A stretch of DNA of 7,439 nucleotides from Spirochaetales bacterium (GTDB lineage Bacteria > Spirochaetota > Spirochaetia > SZUA-6 > DRHE01), in the NCBI GenBank assembly GCA_016930895.1, contig JAFGFV010000346.1, positions 1 to 7,439 on the forward strand. Direction: 5' to 3'. Under the pieces are notes generated by a model, which did no database searches, was not told where the DNA came from, and saw only the letters and a program-made list of their open reading frames with translations. This document shows, piece after piece, positions 6,420 to 7,439 of this stretch. Made by a program: the position numbers and the translations under genes. The first letter of the stretch is position 1. Each line of letters starts with the position of its first letter.

Positions 6420-7439
6420 ACGTCCGAGACCTGCTCGCCCGGGCCCGCACGGCATTCCGGATCGGGGACTCCCGCCTCGCGGAGCACCTGCTGCGCCAGG
6501 TCCTGGAGGCCCGGCCCCGCATGTCCCAGGCCCACAACCTCCTCGGCCTAGTCTACGACCGCGCCGGAGCCTACCGACAAGCGGTAGAGCACTTCCGGCG
6601 GGCCATTGAACTGCGCCCGAACTACGCCGAGGCCTACAACAACCTGGGAGTCACCCTGCGCAAGCTCGGACGCCACGAGGAGGCCATCGCGACGCTCACC
6701 AGGGCCCTCGAGCACTCCCACGATCGGGCGGACGTCCACTACAACCTGGGCAACGTCTACAAAACCCTCGGACGCTCCGAGCAGGCCATTGAGCACTTCA
6801 GCCGCGCCATCGCCGCGAACCCGGGCTTTACGCCGGCGTACAACAACCTGGGCACGGCCTACGAGCGGCTGGGCAGAATCGGGGAAGCCGTGGGCGCCTA
6901 CCGGCGCGGCCTGGAGATCGACGCGAATCATCCCCACCTGCACTACAACCTGGGCATCGCCCTGCAGAAGACCGGGAACCTGGCGGAGGCGCAACGGGAG
7001 TTCGAGCAGGCCCTGCGGGTCCGCCCGGGCTGGGTGGAAGCCATGAACAACCTGGGGGTCGTGTACCAGCAGCAGGGCCAGAACCGCAAGGCCCTGCGGG
7101 TGCTGCAGGACCTGCTCAGGGTCGATCCGGACAACCTGCAGGCGCGAAACAACCTGGGGGTGGTCTATGCGGAGATGGGCGCCGCCGAGCAAGCCGCGGG
7201 CTATTACCGCGAGGCTCTGAAGATCAACCCGGGCTACGCTCCCGCAGCGTCGAACCTGGGAAGCCTGTTCGAGCAGGGAGGCAAGCTCTCCGAGGCCGTG
7301 GAGGAGTTCGAACGCCTGGCTTCCTTGAGTCCCGACAACCTGGACATGCGCTATCGCCTGGGCAAGGCATACCTCGAGCTGGAGCGCTTCGAGGAGGGGG
7401 CTGCGGTCTTGCGCGAAGTCCTGGCCCGGCAGCCCAACC
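6416..7439 (+). CDS. TPR (tetratricopeptide) repeat protein, 3'-partial
   Basis: The frame is open to the right edge; 341 residues are visible. The sequence is tandem 34-residue TPR units: a degenerate first unit (1-34), then nine in perfect register from residue 37 (37, 71, 105, 139, 173, 207, 241, 275, 309). Most show the NNLG or YNLG helix A core, a Gly at the turn, and the A-hydrophobic-x-x-[FY] helix B with a closing [DNR]P. TPR superhelices are protein-binding scaffolds. No signal peptide or membrane segment is seen, so the visible part looks cytoplasmic, although the preceding co-translated gene is secreted. The consensus-like repeats resemble the TPR arm of O-GlcNAc-transferase-like proteins, but no catalytic domain is in view and one may lie past the edge. 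The start ATG overlaps the previous stop as ATGA, with GAGG seven bases upstream. Confidence 0.97.
   Translation, partial: MNVRDLLARARTAFRIGDSRLAEHLLRQVLEARPRMSQAHNLLGLVYDRAGAYRQAVEHFRRAIELRPNYAEAYNNLGVTLRKLGRHEEAIATLTRALEHSHDRADVHYNLGNVYKTLGRSEQAIEHFSRAIAANPGFTPAYNNLGTAYERLGRIGEAVGAYRRGLEIDANHPHLHYNLGIALQKTGNLAEAQREFEQALRVRPGWVEAMNNLGVVYQQQGQNRKALRVLQDLLRVDPDNLQARNNLGVVYAEMGAAEQAAGYYREALKINPGYAPAASNLGSLFEQGGKLSEAVEEFERLASLSPDNLDMRYRLGKAYLELERFEEGAAVLREVLARQPN
6524..7439 (+). repeat. 102-base tandem coding repeat (TPR array)
   Basis: Nine units of 102 bases correspond to the TPR units from residue 37 onward. The clearest DNA-level echo is AACAACCTGGG or a close variant at about 6638, 6740, 6842, 6944, 7046, 7148 and 7250. 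Units differ widely elsewhere, which points to old duplication kept by protein constraint, not recent copying. Confidence 0.85.

Noticed and set aside
4836..6455. In-frame upstream extension of uvrC by 540 codons, antisense to the LamG-FnIII gene
   Set aside because: No UvrC family member has such an N-terminus, the residues are typical of antisense GC-rich reading, and the opposite strand has clear LamG and FnIII motifs. The ATG at 4835 fits UvrC length.

Overview
The window is gene-dense, very GC-rich DNA (roughly 70% by eye) from a diderm (Gram-negative type) bacterium. I see seven genes, two of them cut by the window edges, and no RNA gene, CRISPR array, insertion sequence or prophage. 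No stretch over 50 bases lacks a gene. The diderm call rests on a probable outer-membrane beta-barrel and several proteins with signal peptides. The UvrC protein (a YHIGRCAGVCAG cysteine segment and a long run around KVVDFKTESRDYLGYW) recalls Spirochaetota homologues, as does a membrane-anchored CBM48 protein beside small exported proteins. The taxon is inference from memory; Deltaproteobacteria-like lineages remain possible.

Left part (3-2923, plus strand): four genes in one direction with gaps of 12, 47 and 36 bases, probably one operon. In order they encode a single-pass membrane protein with an external glycogen-binding-type domain (CBM48), probably missing its N-terminus here; two small exported alpha-helical proteins of unknown function; and a probable outer-membrane beta-barrel. 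Together they look like an envelope module spanning inner membrane, periplasm and outer membrane. None of the last three belongs to a family I can name.

Middle (2913-4835, minus strand): uvrC, the nucleotide excision repair endonuclease, complete with both nuclease centres, the cysteine cluster and a helix-hairpin-helix tail. It carries an unusual Ala/Gly-rich insert between its two halves. Its 3' end overlaps the 3' end of the barrel gene by 11 bases.

Right part (4878-7439, plus strand): a secreted LamG-like plus fibronectin type III protein is followed, with an ATGA stop/start overlap, by a protein of at least ten TPR repeats that runs off the window. This pair diverges from uvrC across only 42 bases, which hold an AT-rich island with two overlapping candidate promoters, one per strand.

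No established defence or mobile system is visible. The best candidates for undescribed biology are the four-gene envelope cluster and the coupled LamG-FnIII/TPR pair.
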